Assembly: GCA_034401795.1 (NCBI GenBank)
Contig: CM067363.1
Coordinates: forward strand, 31,300,855 to 31,364,854
DNA: 64,000 bases
Source: Chaetoderma sp. LZ-2023a
Lineage: Eukaryota > Mollusca > Caudofoveata > Chaetodermatida > Chaetodermatidae
Direction: 5' to 3'
Both the position numbers and the translations under genes were made by a program. Positions 1 to 11,965 of the stretch are shown piece by piece (position 1 is the stretch's first letter; each line of letters opens with the position of its first letter). A model generated the notes under the pieces. That model was given only the letters and a program-made list of their open reading frames with translations, ran no database searches and was not told where the DNA came from.

Positions 1-318
1 ACAGACTACAAATATATGACTGTACTATCTATTCATATATTTGTTAGTATACTTTAATCGGCTAGGTGTTAGTGAACCACTTAGAAAGTGGTTCAAACTA
101 ACAAATATACGACTGTACTCTCTATTCGTATATTTGTTGGTAGACGTCAGGGTTTCAAAAGGGGACACTATTTATTTAGTGTTTAGTTCTTTCCCTGACG
201 TCCTGGTGTTATATAAGTATATATTTATTATATATTGTAGTAGTATGGGGTTCTGCCATTGATAAACCACCATGGTAACCTATAAGCGTACCCTAAGCCT
301 TAAAATAACAACTAAGGG
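1..318 (+). other. 5' region of L1/Tx1-like LINE
   Basis: Upstream of the LINE ORFs, a stretch starting ACAAATATA at 8 recurs at 101, a spacing of 93 bp, suggesting two diverged 5' UTR monomers. Between them is a hairpin with perfect 9-bp arms (GAACCACTT at 74-82, AAGTGGTTC at 86-94). Monomeric 5' UTRs are known in L1-type elements; that this is one is inference. The element may continue beyond the window edge. Confidence 0.4.
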
Positions 319-1626
319 GTGGGGTGTCACGCTATCGACGTGTATCATGGGTTAAAAGACGTCGTTGGCGCGGGACCTGCTACTTTGCAGGGGCTTATCA
401 ATGTTACTAAAACTGTATGGAATGTAACAGTGTCAAATGAGGGGGTCAAGGAAAAGCTTCTGGAAGATGTTCTTATTGTAAAAGGTAAAGTTTGTAACGT
501 AGAGGAAATCGAGTCAGATAGGTTGCTAGTGAAGATGAAGGTTCCACTAGAAATTCCAGATGACAGAATCATGAGTGAACTCCAGAAGTATGGCAAAGTG
601 CAACAGATTGAACGGGAAACGTATCCCTTTGACAGAACGCTAGAAAACGGTGTAAGACGTATTTGGTTTGATAAAGTGGATAGCCCTTTACCAAGCAGAT
701 TGACGCTTGATGGCAGATTTGTCCTGCCCTTATGGTATAGAGGGCAAATTAAAGAATGCTGGATCTGCCTAAGTACTGACCATTTGGCAACAGCTTGTCC
801 CAATCGAAACAAATGTTTGCTCTGTGGTTCAGTTGACCATTTTAAATGGCGCTGTCCAAAAAATCAAAACAAGCCCTCAGTATCAGGAGATAATCGCCCA
901 TTAAAGGATGCAACTGAGTCAAATGCTTCTGAAGCAACCGCTACGGAAGCTCTTGTTTTGGTTCATGCCACTGTAAATGACACAAATAAATCATCAAATC
1001 CTGTTAAAGTAACTACAGTTGATGAAATTCATGTATTAGAGGAGGGTATATCCTTAAGTCAAGAAAATACTCAAAATGCAGTGGAGCCAAACGTTGCTGT
1101 AAAAGACACGCAGGAAAATGATGATCTTACAGAAGAGCCAATTTACAATTCCTTAGAAGATGAATTAAAATTAGGACAGGATAAGTTTAGGACTCAGCAT
1201 AAAGAAAGTTCAGTCGATGTTCCGCTAAGCCCACTTGATTTAAGTCAGCTTGAAGATATGGTAAATGATGCTCCTGCCAAATGTAACTTAAGTAGCAATA
1301 AGCGTCATAAAGAAGACAATAGCTCAGAATCTGAGATTGAAGTAAATGATATGGATGATGATACAATGTCAGTTGCAGAATCAGATGTGTCCATTCAAAC
1401 ACAGAGTTCACAGTTGAAAGATGAAATGGTAATGTACCGATCAGAAGGGGGTGAAGTGTTAGTGCCATATGTAACGGCGAGAGGCGTGAAATGTCATATA
1501 CTGCGCCATGATTCTGATATTTCCAAATATGAATATTTGTCTGTGGTGGAACTAGGAAATATTGAATTCGCAGGAAAATTAGGTAAATGGTCTAAGAAAC
1601 GAGCTAAACAACCCAAATCTAGTTAA
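319..1626 (+). CDS. LINE ORF1, RRM-like and CCHC zinc knuckles
   Basis: This is ORF1 of an L1/Tx1-like LINE, expected to be an RNA-binding nucleocapsid-like protein. Residues about 70-95 (PLEIPDDRI, then YGKV) look RRM-like. They are followed by two zinc knuckles at about 148-180, CWICLSTDHLATAC and CLLCGSVDHFKWRC. The C-terminal half is acidic and low in complexity. The frame is open from 319, just after a TAA at 313-315, and the first in-frame ATG is far inside at about 532. The true N-terminus is therefore lost, frameshifted or begins at a non-ATG codon. The stop TAA (1624-1626) lies four bases before the ORF2 ATG, the usual tight ORF1-ORF2 spacing. The family is clear; the start is not. 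Confidence 0.8.
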   Translation: MGCHAIDVYHGLKDVVGAGPATLQGLINVTKTVWNVTVSNEGVKEKLLEDVLIVKGKVCNVEEIESDRLLVKMKVPLEIPDDRIMSELQKYGKVQQIERETYPFDRTLENGVRRIWFDKVDSPLPSRLTLDGRFVLPLWYRGQIKECWICLSTDHLATACPNRNKCLLCGSVDHFKWRCPKNQNKPSVSGDNRPLKDATESNASEATATEALVLVHATVNDTNKSSNPVKVTTVDEIHVLEEGISLSQENTQNAVEPNVAVKDTQENDDLTEEPIYNSLEDELKLGQDKFRTQHKESSVDVPLSPLDLSQLEDMVNDAPAKCNLSSNKRHKEDNSSESEIEVNDMDDDTMSVAESDVSIQTQSSQLKDEMVMYRSEGGEVLVPYVTARGVKCHILRHDSDISKYEYLSVVELGNIEFAGKLGKWSKKRAKQPKSS

Positions 1627-1630
1627 TCTA

Positions 1631-4600
1631 ATGATGGCGGTTGTAAACATCATTTTACAAATTATGATTATCTGCACCATCAATTGCAGGGGATTAAATA
1701 CCGAAGTCAAGCAGCGCCACTTGCTTGAAGAATTAGCAAATGAGAGAGTTGATATTGCTTTTCTACAAGAGACCAAAATTCAAAAAGCTGAAGTGTATGA
1801 ATCTCTCAAAGATATTTCAAAAGGGCGGATTTTTTTTTCTTTATCACAAGATAATAGTGCGGGAGTGGCCATTCTTATCCTGCCCCGCTGTCTCAACTAT
1901 GTTGACGTTATATCGTCGTCATCAGATCCAAATGGACGATGGATTTGTTTATCAATTGATGTACTAAACACAAGTTTAAATTTGATGTGCCTTTATGCAC
2001 CTACCTCTCATCAATTGCGCCGTGAATTTCTAAATGATGTTTCCACAATAATTCAAGACAGAACGCCTGAAAACCTCATTATGGGCGGTGACTTTAATTG
2101 CATATTAGACGAGGCTAAAGACAGAAACTCTAGGTCTCATTTTAATGACACATCGCATAATATTTTGAAACACATTTGTGAAAATAAAAGCTTGTTAGAC
2201 ACTTATCGGATTGAAAATCCAGAAGGCCAGGAATTTACTTGGTTTTCAACCGATGGAAGGTTAGCTTCAAGGTTAGACAGGATCTATGTAGAACGTTCAT
2301 TGAAAGGTTACATGTGTAAAACTAACATAAAACCAGTAACTTTCTCTGATCACAATATGTTTTCCATCACATTAGACAATGCTGACTGGGTCAAACAAGG
2401 AGATGGATTTTGGAAACTTAATGTAACATTGCTACGAGAGAGTTGCAACCACAAATGTGTGGAAAGTTGTTGGAGGCATTGGGATGAAAGAAGAGGTTCT
2501 TATGAATGTATAACAGACTGGCGGGAAGATGCTAAATCAGACCTGAAATATATTTCAAGGCAGTATTCCATTAGGAAAGCACGTGAAATACGAAAGAGTA
2601 AAAAGGGGCTTCAGCGGTCGTTGTGTAAAATTAATAAGAAAATTAATGATGGGGAATATAATTATTACGAACTATTAGTTAAATTAAAAGATAGACTAAA
2701 TGAAATAGAGCAATATCAGTTTGATGGCGCCAAAATAAGGTCAAGAGCACAAATGCACACCGAGGGCGAAAAGCCTACACGTTACTTTTGTAACTTGGAA
2801 AAAGCAAGAGGTATAGAGAAATTAATGCGCCCACTGGAGACTAATGATGGAGTATCAGTGTGCCCAAATGCAGAAATGATTGAAACAGTATCCGAATTTT
2901 ACAAATCATTGTATAAATCTGAGGGAAGCGAGGAAACTGCAACTAGAGATGTTTTAGCTAATATAACGAAAAGACTTCCAGATTCATGTCGCGAAAGCTG
3001 TGACCAATCAATAACAATTGATGATTTGACAAAATCCCTCAAAGGTATGAAGTTAGAAAGGTCTCCTGGATGCGACGGACTTCCAGTTAAATTTTATCAA
3101 ACATTCTGGCACATATTTGGGCCAGTATTAGAAGAAATAGCAACCAGCATTTTTAAGCAAGGGCATCTCCCTACATCGATGGCCCAAGCATATGTTCGGC
3201 TTATATACAAGAGGGGTGACAGAAATAAAATACAGAATTATAGAACAATCTCTCTACTCTGTGTAGATTATAAGATTATTACTCGGGCACTAACATTAAA
3301 ACTTGGCGCAGTCCTAGGCAAAGTCATTCATGATGATCAAACCTGCTCTATGCCAGGAAGATCAATATTATACAACACTTTGCTTACACGGGACCTTATT
3401 CAATTAGTTAAAAAGGATTGTATCCCAGCAGCAATAATAGCACTTGATAACGAGAAGGTGTTTGACAGACTAGAATGGGATTTCTTGTTTAAGTCTTTAG
3501 ACCATATTGGCTTTGGTTCAAGATTTATTAAATGGGTCAATATTTTATATACTGATATAACAAATTGCCATTTAGTTAACAATCAGCTATCCAAACCTGT
3601 AGTGTTGGAACGAGGTGTCAGACAGGGTTTCTCACTGTCCCCGCTTCTATTCGTCATAGCTATGGAATCGTTGGGGGCCACATTGAGGCAACGCGATGAC
3701 TTTCAAGGAATATGTATATGTGGCGTAGAAAGGCCATTAAAGGTTTCTCAATATGCAGATGATACGACTGTGTTTGCGGGTAAAAATACGGATTTTAGAA
3801 TTTTAAATGGAGTATTAACAGATTTTCAAAAGGCATCAGGACTTAAAGTCAATAAAGATAAATCTAAGGGATTGTTTTTGGGCGATTGGAAGGGCAGAAC
3901 TAATAATGTGATGGATATTAACTGCTCAAATGATGTCATAAAAATTTTGGGTATTTACTTTAGTAGAGAACAAAATGCATTACTAAACTGGGAAGAAAGG
4001 ATATCCAAGCTAAAGTGTGCATTACTAAGTTGGAAACGACGTCGCCTAACTGTCTTTGGCAGGACATTTGTCCTTAATAATTTAATTTTATCTGGACTGT
4101 AGTATACCGCTTCTGTAGTTCATATGCCCAAATCAGTAGAGTCAAAGATCAACACGTTACTTTTGTCCTTCTTATGGGAGAACAAAGCCCATTTAGTATC
4201 ACAGTCAATCCTCACCAATGAAAAGCATGCCGGAGGCCTGGATTTGGTTAATGTTTCAGCAAAGTGTGCTTCTTTAAGATTGAAATTCTTGAATAAGTTA
4301 CTCACTTCAAACTCATCTTGGTCAAGTGTTTCAAGGGCACTTCCCCAAAGGTACGTTGACCCATTTCCAGTAGAATGTTTATTTATGTGCAATAAACTGC
4401 CACCTAATCATCAAAAGATTCCAAATGTATATAAAGAACAGCTCGAAGCCTTAAAAATATTTACACGATCAATGCCACAACCCAATTGTTGGGAAGATGC
4501 CTTAGAGCAACGTCTTTGGGGGCAACGAGTTGATTCGTGATAATGATGATGTATTATATTTGCCCTCTATGGCCAAAAATGGTATTCAATATTTACGTTA

Positions 4601-5501
4601 CTTGGTAAATCCGAAATCTCGTAATTGGATTGCGATGCAAGATGTAGCAAGAATAACATCAATGAGACATATTGATGCTCAGCGCTTATTTGTTAGAATA
4701 AAGAATGCAATACCTGCTGTATGGTTCAAATTGCCGAAAGCACGTGGCAAGGGGGTGCATTGATATGTGCAACGAACATTAGTATTTATGTCAGAACATA
4801 TAAAATACAACATGGCATCTAGAGACTGGTATAGAATTCTAATGCAAAGTCGGAGACAGACTCCTATTGTGGTTAGGCATTGGAACAATTTAGGATGCAC
4901 GCCAAAGAACTGGAAAAATGCCTGGAAAGCAATACATCTACCTTGTCTACCAGGAAATGCACGGGACCTGGCATGGCGATTACTCCATCGAAGGCTATGG
5001 GTCGGCCATCTTACTTATATGTGTAAAATATCAAGTACAGACCGGTGCTTATTATGTAATACTGAGGAGGAAACGATAGACCATCTATTTACTCAGTGTC
5101 GCATAACTACAGGCTTTTGGGTATATATTAATATGCTCCTTGCTTAATTTGGAACCAAATATGTGAATTTAGTGGCTGAAACAATTTTGTTCAAAGATTG
5201 CTCAACTATCGGACGAATCATTAATAGCAAGGAGAAAGAATTGTTAATAACCCTGTTATCTGTAGGAGTGTGGGCCATCTGGAAGCATCTCTGTTCAGAG
5301 GCCAGAGATAAAACTGGCAACAACCATCAGAGAGCCATACAAGCTATATTTCGATCATTGTTGATAAACTGCATTCATTGTGAATTTTACAGGCTAGTAG
5401 AACATGGGAGAGAAAGTAGATTTAAAGACGTATGGTGCAAAACTGGCCTAGTATCAATTGAATACGGATATCTAAAAATATCAGAAGCGGAACTTATATA
5501 A
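1631..5501 (+). pseudogene. LINE ORF2, endonuclease and reverse transcriptase, broken
   Basis: ORF2 of the same element, encoding APE-type endonuclease and reverse transcriptase for target-primed retrotransposition. The endonuclease shows INCRGLN, FLQETK, GGDFNCILDEA and SDHNMF. The RT shows RSPGCDGLPVKFY, NYRTISLL, DQTCSMPGRSI, GVRQGFSLSPLLF and the catalytic YADD. A C-terminal zf-RVT finger (CLLCNTEEETIDHLFTQC) lies near 5048-5100. The frame is open from 1631 to a TAG at 4100-4102 and continues in the same frame to about 4540. It then shifts by one and has two more stops at 4761-4763 and 5145-5147, ending at 5501. Three stops and one frameshift make it inactive, but the catalytic core is intact, so decay is recent or mild. 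Tx1-like L1 is the best fit from motif wording; no phylogeny was run. Confidence 0.88.
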
Positions 5502-5828
5502 GCTAGCACACTCGCTGCTTGCTGTATATTGATAAATGCTATTTTAATTTAATTTAATTGCCTTTATTTTAAAATTGTAATGCCTTAGGAGACTCTAATC
5601 TTGACGAATATCCTAACCTTGGGATCAGAATATTTAAATATCAAATGAGCATTATGTCAATATTCTGGAGGTGATCCGATTTTCAAGTTAACAGAGTGTG
5701 ATATCTTACAATTACCTTCCTGTTGTAAATAGCGCCATCTAAGTAGTCATAGTTTGTATACGTTTGCTTTGTGCATTATATTATATAAAGGCTACTACGT
5801 CCGTTGGGTATTTAATAATCGGCTAACT
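5502..5828. other. LINE 3' flank, no gene seen
   Basis: This A/T-rich stretch after the LINE ORF2 stop probably contains the LINE 3' UTR. I see no clear poly-A tail or target-site duplication, so the 3' end of the element is not fixed. No other feature is recognisable. Confidence 0.4.
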
Positions 5829-6060
5829 GGCGTCAATGAGTGACTTTTTGTTACTTATTGACGAGTCACCTCGCCACTTGTTGGCGAGCTGCACTCGCCA
5901 TTTGGCCCTACTACTATACGGCGTGCTACGTTAAACTAGTCATGAATCGGATCAATGGCATCAATGATTAGCAGTAGCTTACTGCTAATTATTGATGAGT
6001 GGCTTTACCACTTGTTGGTTAGCTATGCTCGCCATTTGGGCCTACTACTACACGTTGTGC
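5829..6060. repeat. Diverged tandem duplication, 128-bp spacing
   Basis: Two related units begin GGCGTCAATGA at 5829 and GGCATCAATGA at 5957. They end at about 5926 and 6060 with the shared block CTCGCCATTTGG followed by CTACTA. Each unit contains short inverted repeats. It is either the LINE 3' UTR or an unrelated repeat. Confidence 0.6.
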
Positions 6061-6570
6061 AAATAGCAATGTCTTTGTTGAATTATGTTATGTTATCAGC
6101 TCTTTATTAATTGTGTTTTCTATACAGTTATGCCACGGTTGTGGTATATGATAATAGAGTATTTTAACTTGCACTGTTTTGACATGTTAGGTTTGTATTG
6201 TTATTCTATTAATAAAGCCTGCTATTTCAACCGATTTTTTATGGGGGTTTGCAAGCCTTTTTAAAGGAGTTCCTCCGGGAAGTGTATCCGACTGCGTCAG
6301 CGTCGGATTTTCCCAAAAAAAAAGAAGTAGTAGTAGTAGTAGTCCAATTAATTGAATAAAATCACTACTTTCGGATACGCATACGCATACGTACAAATGG
6401 AGTCACTCATTCGGATACGCATACGCATACACATACGGATACGCATAAGCGTTAATGGAATCCTAGCTTTACTCTGAATAGATAAAGCTTTGTGATACAG
6501 TTCATCAATGCGACATACTACTTTGTATATTGCCGTCATACAATCTTCCTTTAGACGAGAAAAATAAATC
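6061..6570. repeat. Short microsatellites, otherwise empty
   Basis: This stretch holds a short (AGT)n run at 6323-6343 and a tandem GGATACGCATACGCATAC-type repeat at about 6372-6448. Nothing else is recognisable and no coding exon is supported. Confidence 0.6.
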
Positions 6571-6965
6571 GATGAATCCAGTTTTAACTATGCCACGCCC
6601 ATCTTTAGCTAAGATTCACCCACACTTCGTCGTGTTGGGATCGATCGATCCCTGAACTCCTTGACTATCAATTTCCAGAAAACTGTACTTGTAAGCTGTT
6701 GAATATTTTGAAAACTAATTTGATTGGGTGCTGTTACTGTTTATGGAATCAACAGCGCCAGGTGAAATTAGTTTCAAAATATTCAGCAGCATGTTTATTA
6801 AGTGGTGAAGACATACAATTAATAAAACAACGTTTAATCCCTCATCAATTAAGCGTTCGTGACGAACTTAGCTACGTCATTGGTGACGTAATTGAGTATG
6901 ACGTCATCCTACATGTCACGCAGTTGATTATGACATCATATTATTGATGGATAAACTTAAATCCG
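6571..6965 (-). mobile_element. MITE family A copy
   Basis: This is a non-autonomous DNA transposon of the commonest repeat family in the window. In the forward sense, family A has a 17-bp terminal inverted repeat (GGACCTTTCCAGTTTTA, or a GATGAATCCAGTTTTA variant as here). It then has an arm with TGACGTCA motifs, a central palindrome opening CTGTTGAATATTTTG with GCAGCAACAGC near its axis, and a second arm with GGGATCGATCGATCCC. This copy is inverted and about 395 bp long. It encodes no protein; the mobilising transposase is unknown. Confidence 0.75.
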
Positions 6966-7370
6966 CCATTCACTGAATCTTGCGTATGAGTTATATTTAG
7001 ACCAATATTAATTAAATAGGTGTAGTTATGGCTCTATCACGCGTTCTTTTGTGAGTGAATTCAAAATTTTGAATATGGGTTATATTTAGGCAAATATAAT
7101 ATAGGCCTAGTCAATTCAAATGTGTAAAAACAGGGTATTTGTTAAATGGATCAGTCAAACTACCTCACCCCCCCCCCCCCCACCCCACCCGCCATCCCCG
7201 TCCCACCGCAGACAGTATTTCAGATCTTCCAAACCGAAATGTAGGGTATACAGATAATTTAGTTTTACAATGACATAAAAATGGACATTTCCTTTTTTAC
7301 TGATATTCGTAAATGGGATGGACAGTAAATCAGTTTTGAAAATGATTAGCAAATGCAAAAATAGCTATTA
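6966..7370. other. Unannotated, poly-C run
   Basis: A C-homopolymer interrupted by A lies at about 7168-7190. No exon, RNA gene or known repeat is recognised in the rest. Confidence 0.4.
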
Positions 7371-7599
7371 TTAACCTTTTCATTCCAAAACCGCCATCTG
7401 CAATCGTTTTGAGGAATGCCCATTTGCAGGCTCAGAGAATACTATTTTTGAAAATTTACCACTAGAATGACTGCGCGGTAACCAAGCCAGCCATTTCAGT
7501 GGTGAATTTTCAAAAATAGTCTTCGCTTGGCCAGCAAATGGACATTTAATAAGCAAATATTTAGATATTTTGATAAAATTTAGTCATTAAAGGGTTAAA
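7371..7599. mobile_element. MITE family B copy, 229 bp
   Basis: Family B is a long hairpin. Its ends are TTAACCYTTT and AGGGTTAA, its inner arms carry CATTTGCAGGC and GACTATTTTTGAAAATTT, and its axis lies in CACTRGAATGACTG. Here both ends and both arms are present: TTAACCTTTT at 7371 and CATTAAAGGGTTAA ending at 7599. No coding capacity. Confidence 0.8.
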
Positions 7600-8939
7600 G
7601 TGAATTATGTTGCAACAGGAACTGATCCTATTATAATCGCTATGACGTCATTGAAATAAATCCAGGAGCCACATCACAGGCAAAGTAACGCGACACTATG
7701 ACTAAAGTACAGCTCATAAATAAGTCAAAACGTTTTCAAAACAAAACCATAAAATTGTTAGTCAATACAATTTTGACCATATTTCAGATGACTGTGTAAT
7801 AGAAACGAAACATTGTCTGGCGGCAAAGGAGCAATGCAAGGAATCTTATTCGGTGGAAAACTACGAGTGACACGTTGACACCATAGGGCGCAATGGGTGA
7901 TAGACACCTACCACGTGTCAAGTCATTCAGCTATAAACTCAAGAGAAAATGCAGTTTAAATATTACTACAATATATTTCTTATATCTTTGGTATTGAAAA
8001 GCATATTTCTCGAGAACGTTTTTTTTATCCAAGAAAAGATGTATTCTTAATGAAGTTAATATAGTGCTCATCCAGAGATTTGCCAAGCTTCAAGTCGATC
8101 AAACCAAATATTTATTTTCAACACTTCGTGGCAAACAAGGAGTACATTTCTATCTAAAGTAAAAGCTGGTAATTTTGATCAAACCGGGGTACCTGGGCAC
8201 GGTCTTACAGTATGGTCTAATATGCTCATCGGGGACATCATTTCGTTTTAGTTTAGTTTATTCGGTTCACTTCTCCTGAAGTATACGAATACAGGTACAT
8301 GAATAATACTTTAGTAATGGCGGTATACGGTACATAAACAATACTATATTATCTGTGCATATAATCTATTTCACAGTAAGTTATGGCATTTGACCGATCG
8401 CGTCTGCGAAGCATGCGTCATGAGACGGTGCCCGATTTCAATTGCTTACAATTGGAGTCAGGAACCAGTTCAAAACGATAGCCTCGCGAACACGGTCAGC
8501 CGAATGCCACACGTATTTTACCATTTGCATAAAATACTTCACCAAATTCTTTGGATCAGAGCCAGTATTCTCCTGCGACGAAGTTTGCCAAGGCTCTCTT
8601 TTGGAGCGACGACCTCCGCCCAGATCAGGGCCGGATAATTGCTTTTGAAATTAAGTATTGCTATTCAAGTGTGCTAAATTGTAATTTTATCAAGGAATAT
8701 GTATATATGTAGGCATTTTTATATCTCAGGATGCACGCATACCCACGCGCGCACGCAAACACGCGCACGTGTGCCCAACACGCAGGCACGCACTTCGAGC
8801 ACTATTCAGTAATCTTTTAATTTACATTACAGATCAATATTTAACTTGGTTTCATCGGTAGCCACTGCTGTATAAGACAGCAATGACCGCCTAGCAAACC
8901 ACGGCAAATATCCATCATATATTAAAACTGTATATTCTT
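7600..8939. other. No recognisable gene or repeat
   Basis: About 1.3 kb with no SRCR, CCP, transposon or RNA signature that I can identify. The open frames at 8390-8648 overlap in two registers and match no family I know. A CA/CG-rich low-complexity patch lies at about 8731-8795. Confidence 0.4.
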
Positions 8940-9401
8940 TTTCATTTGAACAGGTTGAAAATAACGTTGATAAATTTACATAGTGCTATAAACTTCGTCC
9001 GTTTTTGTTCATTCATGAGTTGATACATTTTAACAGTATTTAGATTTACTCTAAAGTATCTATCTATATACGTTGTTCTTTCTACAGCTAGAGATGGACA
9101 TTCGAAAAGATAATGAAACTCATCTCCCAGTGTGTTTTGATTGCATCAGGTGCAAACACGCTCATGTCTAGGGAGATGTTCAAATCGACCAACCTCTATT
9201 GGTAACCTGTGATTAGAAATTCTAAATTTACAAAACATTTTTGGCGGTCTCTGAGGGAGCGAGGTTGAATACGTTTCTAGTCTAAAAGTTTCTTTAAAAA
9301 TTCTATACGATGTGCAAATACTGCTGTTAAAAACTTCGCCTCTCCATTTCTGGATATACTGGTCAGACAGCACTTGTTTTGTAGTGAGCTTTAACCATTC
9401 T

Positions 9402-9522
9402 GTGCCCATGTTCCCGAAGCTCTTGTTATGCTAGCGATATCGTTACACCGTGCTAAAGCAATGGGTGTAACGATATCGCTAGCTAACGATAGCTTCGGGA
9501 ACACGGGCCCAGGCGGGCCTGG
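9402..9522. mobile_element. 121-bp foldback insertion with 5-bp TSD
   Basis: Near-perfect inverted arms (9402-9449 and 9464-9512) enclose a 14-bp loop. The arms contain GTTCCCGAAGC and CTAGCGATATCGTTACACC. ATTCT flanks both sides (9397-9401 and 9523-9527), fitting a target-site duplication. It sits inside the minus-strand LINE fragment, between the blocks VWHSE and TEWLKL. Confidence 0.7.
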
Positions 9523-9605
9523 ATTCTCGCTATGCCATACGTCTGCTAACCCAGTATTATCAAGGAGTGTTTTCACATGTTTATCCATGCTCATTTGAAT
9601 TCGTT

Positions 9606-9901
9606 ATTTTCGTGCATGCATCGTGAGTGCGTTCACTCAGATCAGAAAGCAAAAACAACTTCCGAATGAATACATATGGCCAAAAAACATTCTCTTACTC
9701 AGCTCCCATCCTATGGAATAAATTGCCTTTGGACATCAAAACATCCCCAAACCTGACCACATTTAAATCTAGACTCAAGACATGTTACTTTCAAAAATGT
9801 TATCCAACACCTTGATCTGTATTTTTTCTAGAATACTCTAGATAAGCTTTCTAAGCGCTTAGAGCATGCTGCGCATGGATTTTGGCGCGTTACAAATGGA
9901 C

Positions 9902-9964
<63 letters not shown>
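9606..9964 (+). mobile_element. CR1/L2-like LINE 3' end with (ATT)n tail
   Basis: Positions 9627-9815 encode TYGQKTFSYSAPILWNKLPL followed by FKSRLKTCYF, the conserved C-terminal end of CR1/L2-type ORF2 proteins. It is followed by a short 3' UTR ending GGCGCGTTACAAATGGA and a (TAT)n tail (9901-9963), as expected for this clade. Everything upstream is missing. It interrupts the older minus-strand LINE fragment, so it inserted later. The 5' limit is approximate. Confidence 0.75.
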
Positions 9965-9965
<1 letters not shown>

Positions 9966-10250
9966 GTAACAATCGGTATAGTTTATATGAGATTTTCGCC
10001 ATTTTCCCCACATAGTAATTTGTCCCAGTATGTGGTTATCCTATTATTAATTTTTATGCTCAACGGGAACTGGCAAAGTTCGACATAAACCATTGCAGAT
10101 TGTGTATAATTTTTAACTCCTAAAATCATTTTATAGAATCGTTTCTGTAATTTTTTAGCCATCGTGACATTCTCAAAGCCCCAGATTTCGCATCCGTAGA
10201 GCATGATTGCTCTGCTAAAATCTAAAACTGCTAAATTTGATGCCATCTAC

Positions 10251-10509
10251 ATGGACACATTAGCACTAAGGGGTGGCTTGACCTTTAACCCCAAAGCCAT
10301 CTTGTTTCCTGGGGATCCCAAGGGAAATATCAAGGCCGATTTGCTGATGATGGTGTGAAAACTACGAACGTAGTCACAGTTCAGCCATTTTCCTTAAATG
10401 GGGTGACATTGAACACAATGGGTTGACCTGATTTTATTGCGTGTCATGGGCCACATCAAATAGCCATTGCACTTTTCAGGACGAGGTTAGGTCATTTCTG
10501 GGAAAATCC
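10251..10509. other. Unannotated
   Basis: No feature is recognised. This separates the LINE fragment from the next MITE. Confidence 0.4.
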
Positions 10510-10918
10510 TGTTAACTTTATTTCATAAGAGGTTAGTAAAAAACTACCTCAGCAGTGATCTTGAGAAATGTCCATTTGCAGGCTAAGAGACCAATTTTGA
10601 AAATTTACCACTGGAATTCCAGTGGTACATTTTCAAAAATACTCTTCTTGGTCTGCAATTGGACACCAGCGGAAGAGAAATTTGAATTTTCTTGACCATT
10701 ACACTTTTGATGAATGTCCATTTGAAGCATAACAGAACTATACCTTTTTTTTTAATCTTACATGCCATTTTGTAATGGCCTGAGTGAATAAAAGAAAACT
10801 GAAACTGAAGAAATCTTTTTTTTGTTGCAAACCTTCTTATAAATTTACAAAAACACTCTTTTTGGCTGAAAAAAAAAATCAAAATTTCATCGAAAAGTTT
10901 TGGCAATTAAATGGTTAA
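10510..10918. mobile_element. MITE family B copy, diverged
   Basis: The family B hairpin lies at about 10571-10668: CATTTGCAGGC and TTTGAAAATTTACCACTGGAA against the inverted CCAGTGGTACATTTTCAAAA. Outer parts are diverged, and the ends (GTTAAC near 10510 and ATGGTTAA near 10917) are only suggestive. Confidence 0.55.
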
Positions 10919-11123
10919 TTGAAATAAATAGTATTTCGAGCCATTTAGTACGCTGTTGACACAAGAATGGTTAACATTTGATCTTTGGTGCGAAAAATTG
11001 GCAGATATCTTCGGGAATGCCAAAGTCCAACCCAAACATTGTGATAGAAACTGCAGGCATAGGTGCAGTTCAAATATCCATACTGTGAATTTCATACATT
11101 TCTTTGTATTTCGAAACAACTGA

Positions 11124-11495
11124 TGAATCCAGTTCCAAAGTCAATTATATGTCGTCATAATCAACAACGTGTAGGCTGACGCCATAAACAATTACGCCAT
11201 GAATGATGCGATTTAGTCCCTTATAAACGCTCAATAGTGTGATAAGTTGTACGAATTGTATGGCTGTACTAGTTACTAAACATTATGTTGCATATTTTGA
11301 AACTAATTTGACTGGACGCTTTTATAGGCAGCACCAGCACCGATTCAAATTAGTTTCAAAATATTCAACAGCTTACCTGTATAGTTTTGTGGAAATCGAG
11401 ATACGGAGAGTGCAGGGATCGATTGATACCGCAACACGAACAGCATGGATGGAGCTTAGCTAGAGATGGGCGGGGCACAGCTAAAGCTGGATTCC
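11124..11495 (+). mobile_element. MITE family A copy
   Basis: Forward copy with GAATCCAGTT at the left and GCTGGATTCC at the right end, the variant terminal repeat. The central palindrome (about 11294-11369) is partly deleted. The right arm with GGGATCGATTGAT is intact. Confidence 0.75.
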
Positions 11496-11965
11496 TGCAT
11501 TGGATTGATCAAGTTTAAACATTTATGTTGGATGAAGGACAACGGTGTACGACACGGACTCTTAGGTTGGGTGAAAACTACGATGGATACTTCAACACCA
11601 TAGGGACGAACATGTTCTAGATATATGCCAAGTTGCACCTCATTCGTTTGAAAAATACAGTTTAAATATTGCTAAGATATATTTCCTACTGTAGGCACAC
11701 TTGGTACGGAAAAGCAGATTTCTCGAAAACAGTTTGTTGGATCCAAGGTAAAATTGGTAGCTTATAGAGTCATTATACCATCTAGAGGTTGACCTGCTTT
11801 CAAGTTAATCAGATCAAATAACAGTTTGTCGGTCATTAACATTTCTTTTCAATCCAATCCAAGAAAATTGTGTTATTTTCCCTAAATGTCCGTATGTTAT
11901 ACGAATATTCGTATTGTTGGTCTATGCGAACGAATATACGAATATTCAAATATGCATACCCAATT
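11496..11965. other. Unannotated, AT-rich
   Basis: No gene is recognised. Short CGAATATTCG-like palindromes occur at about 11893-11955. Confidence 0.4.

Larger units (their letters stand above)
8940..10250 (-). pseudogene. LINE ORF2 C-terminal fragment, interrupted
   Basis: Read right to left this is the region after the RT domain in a LINE ORF2. It begins with MLYGCEIWGFENV (10246 downward), then ELCQFPLSIKINNRI. It resumes at 9594 (VKTLLDNTGLADVWHSE) and again at 9409 (TEWLKL, YRIFKETFRLETY, NHRLPIEVGRFEHL). It ends with a cysteine finger, RVCT-stop-CNQNTLGDEFHYLFEC, broken by a TGA at 9146-9148. Two insertions split it: a second LINE 3' end (about 9606-9964) and a foldback (9402-9522). 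The RT core is absent, so this is a 5'-truncated copy. The same family occurs at 38521-39999. Confidence 0.75.

Noticed and set aside
8390-8648. Two overlapping plus-strand frames of about 70-80 residues
   Set aside because: They overlap in different registers and match no family; no promoter or splice evidence.
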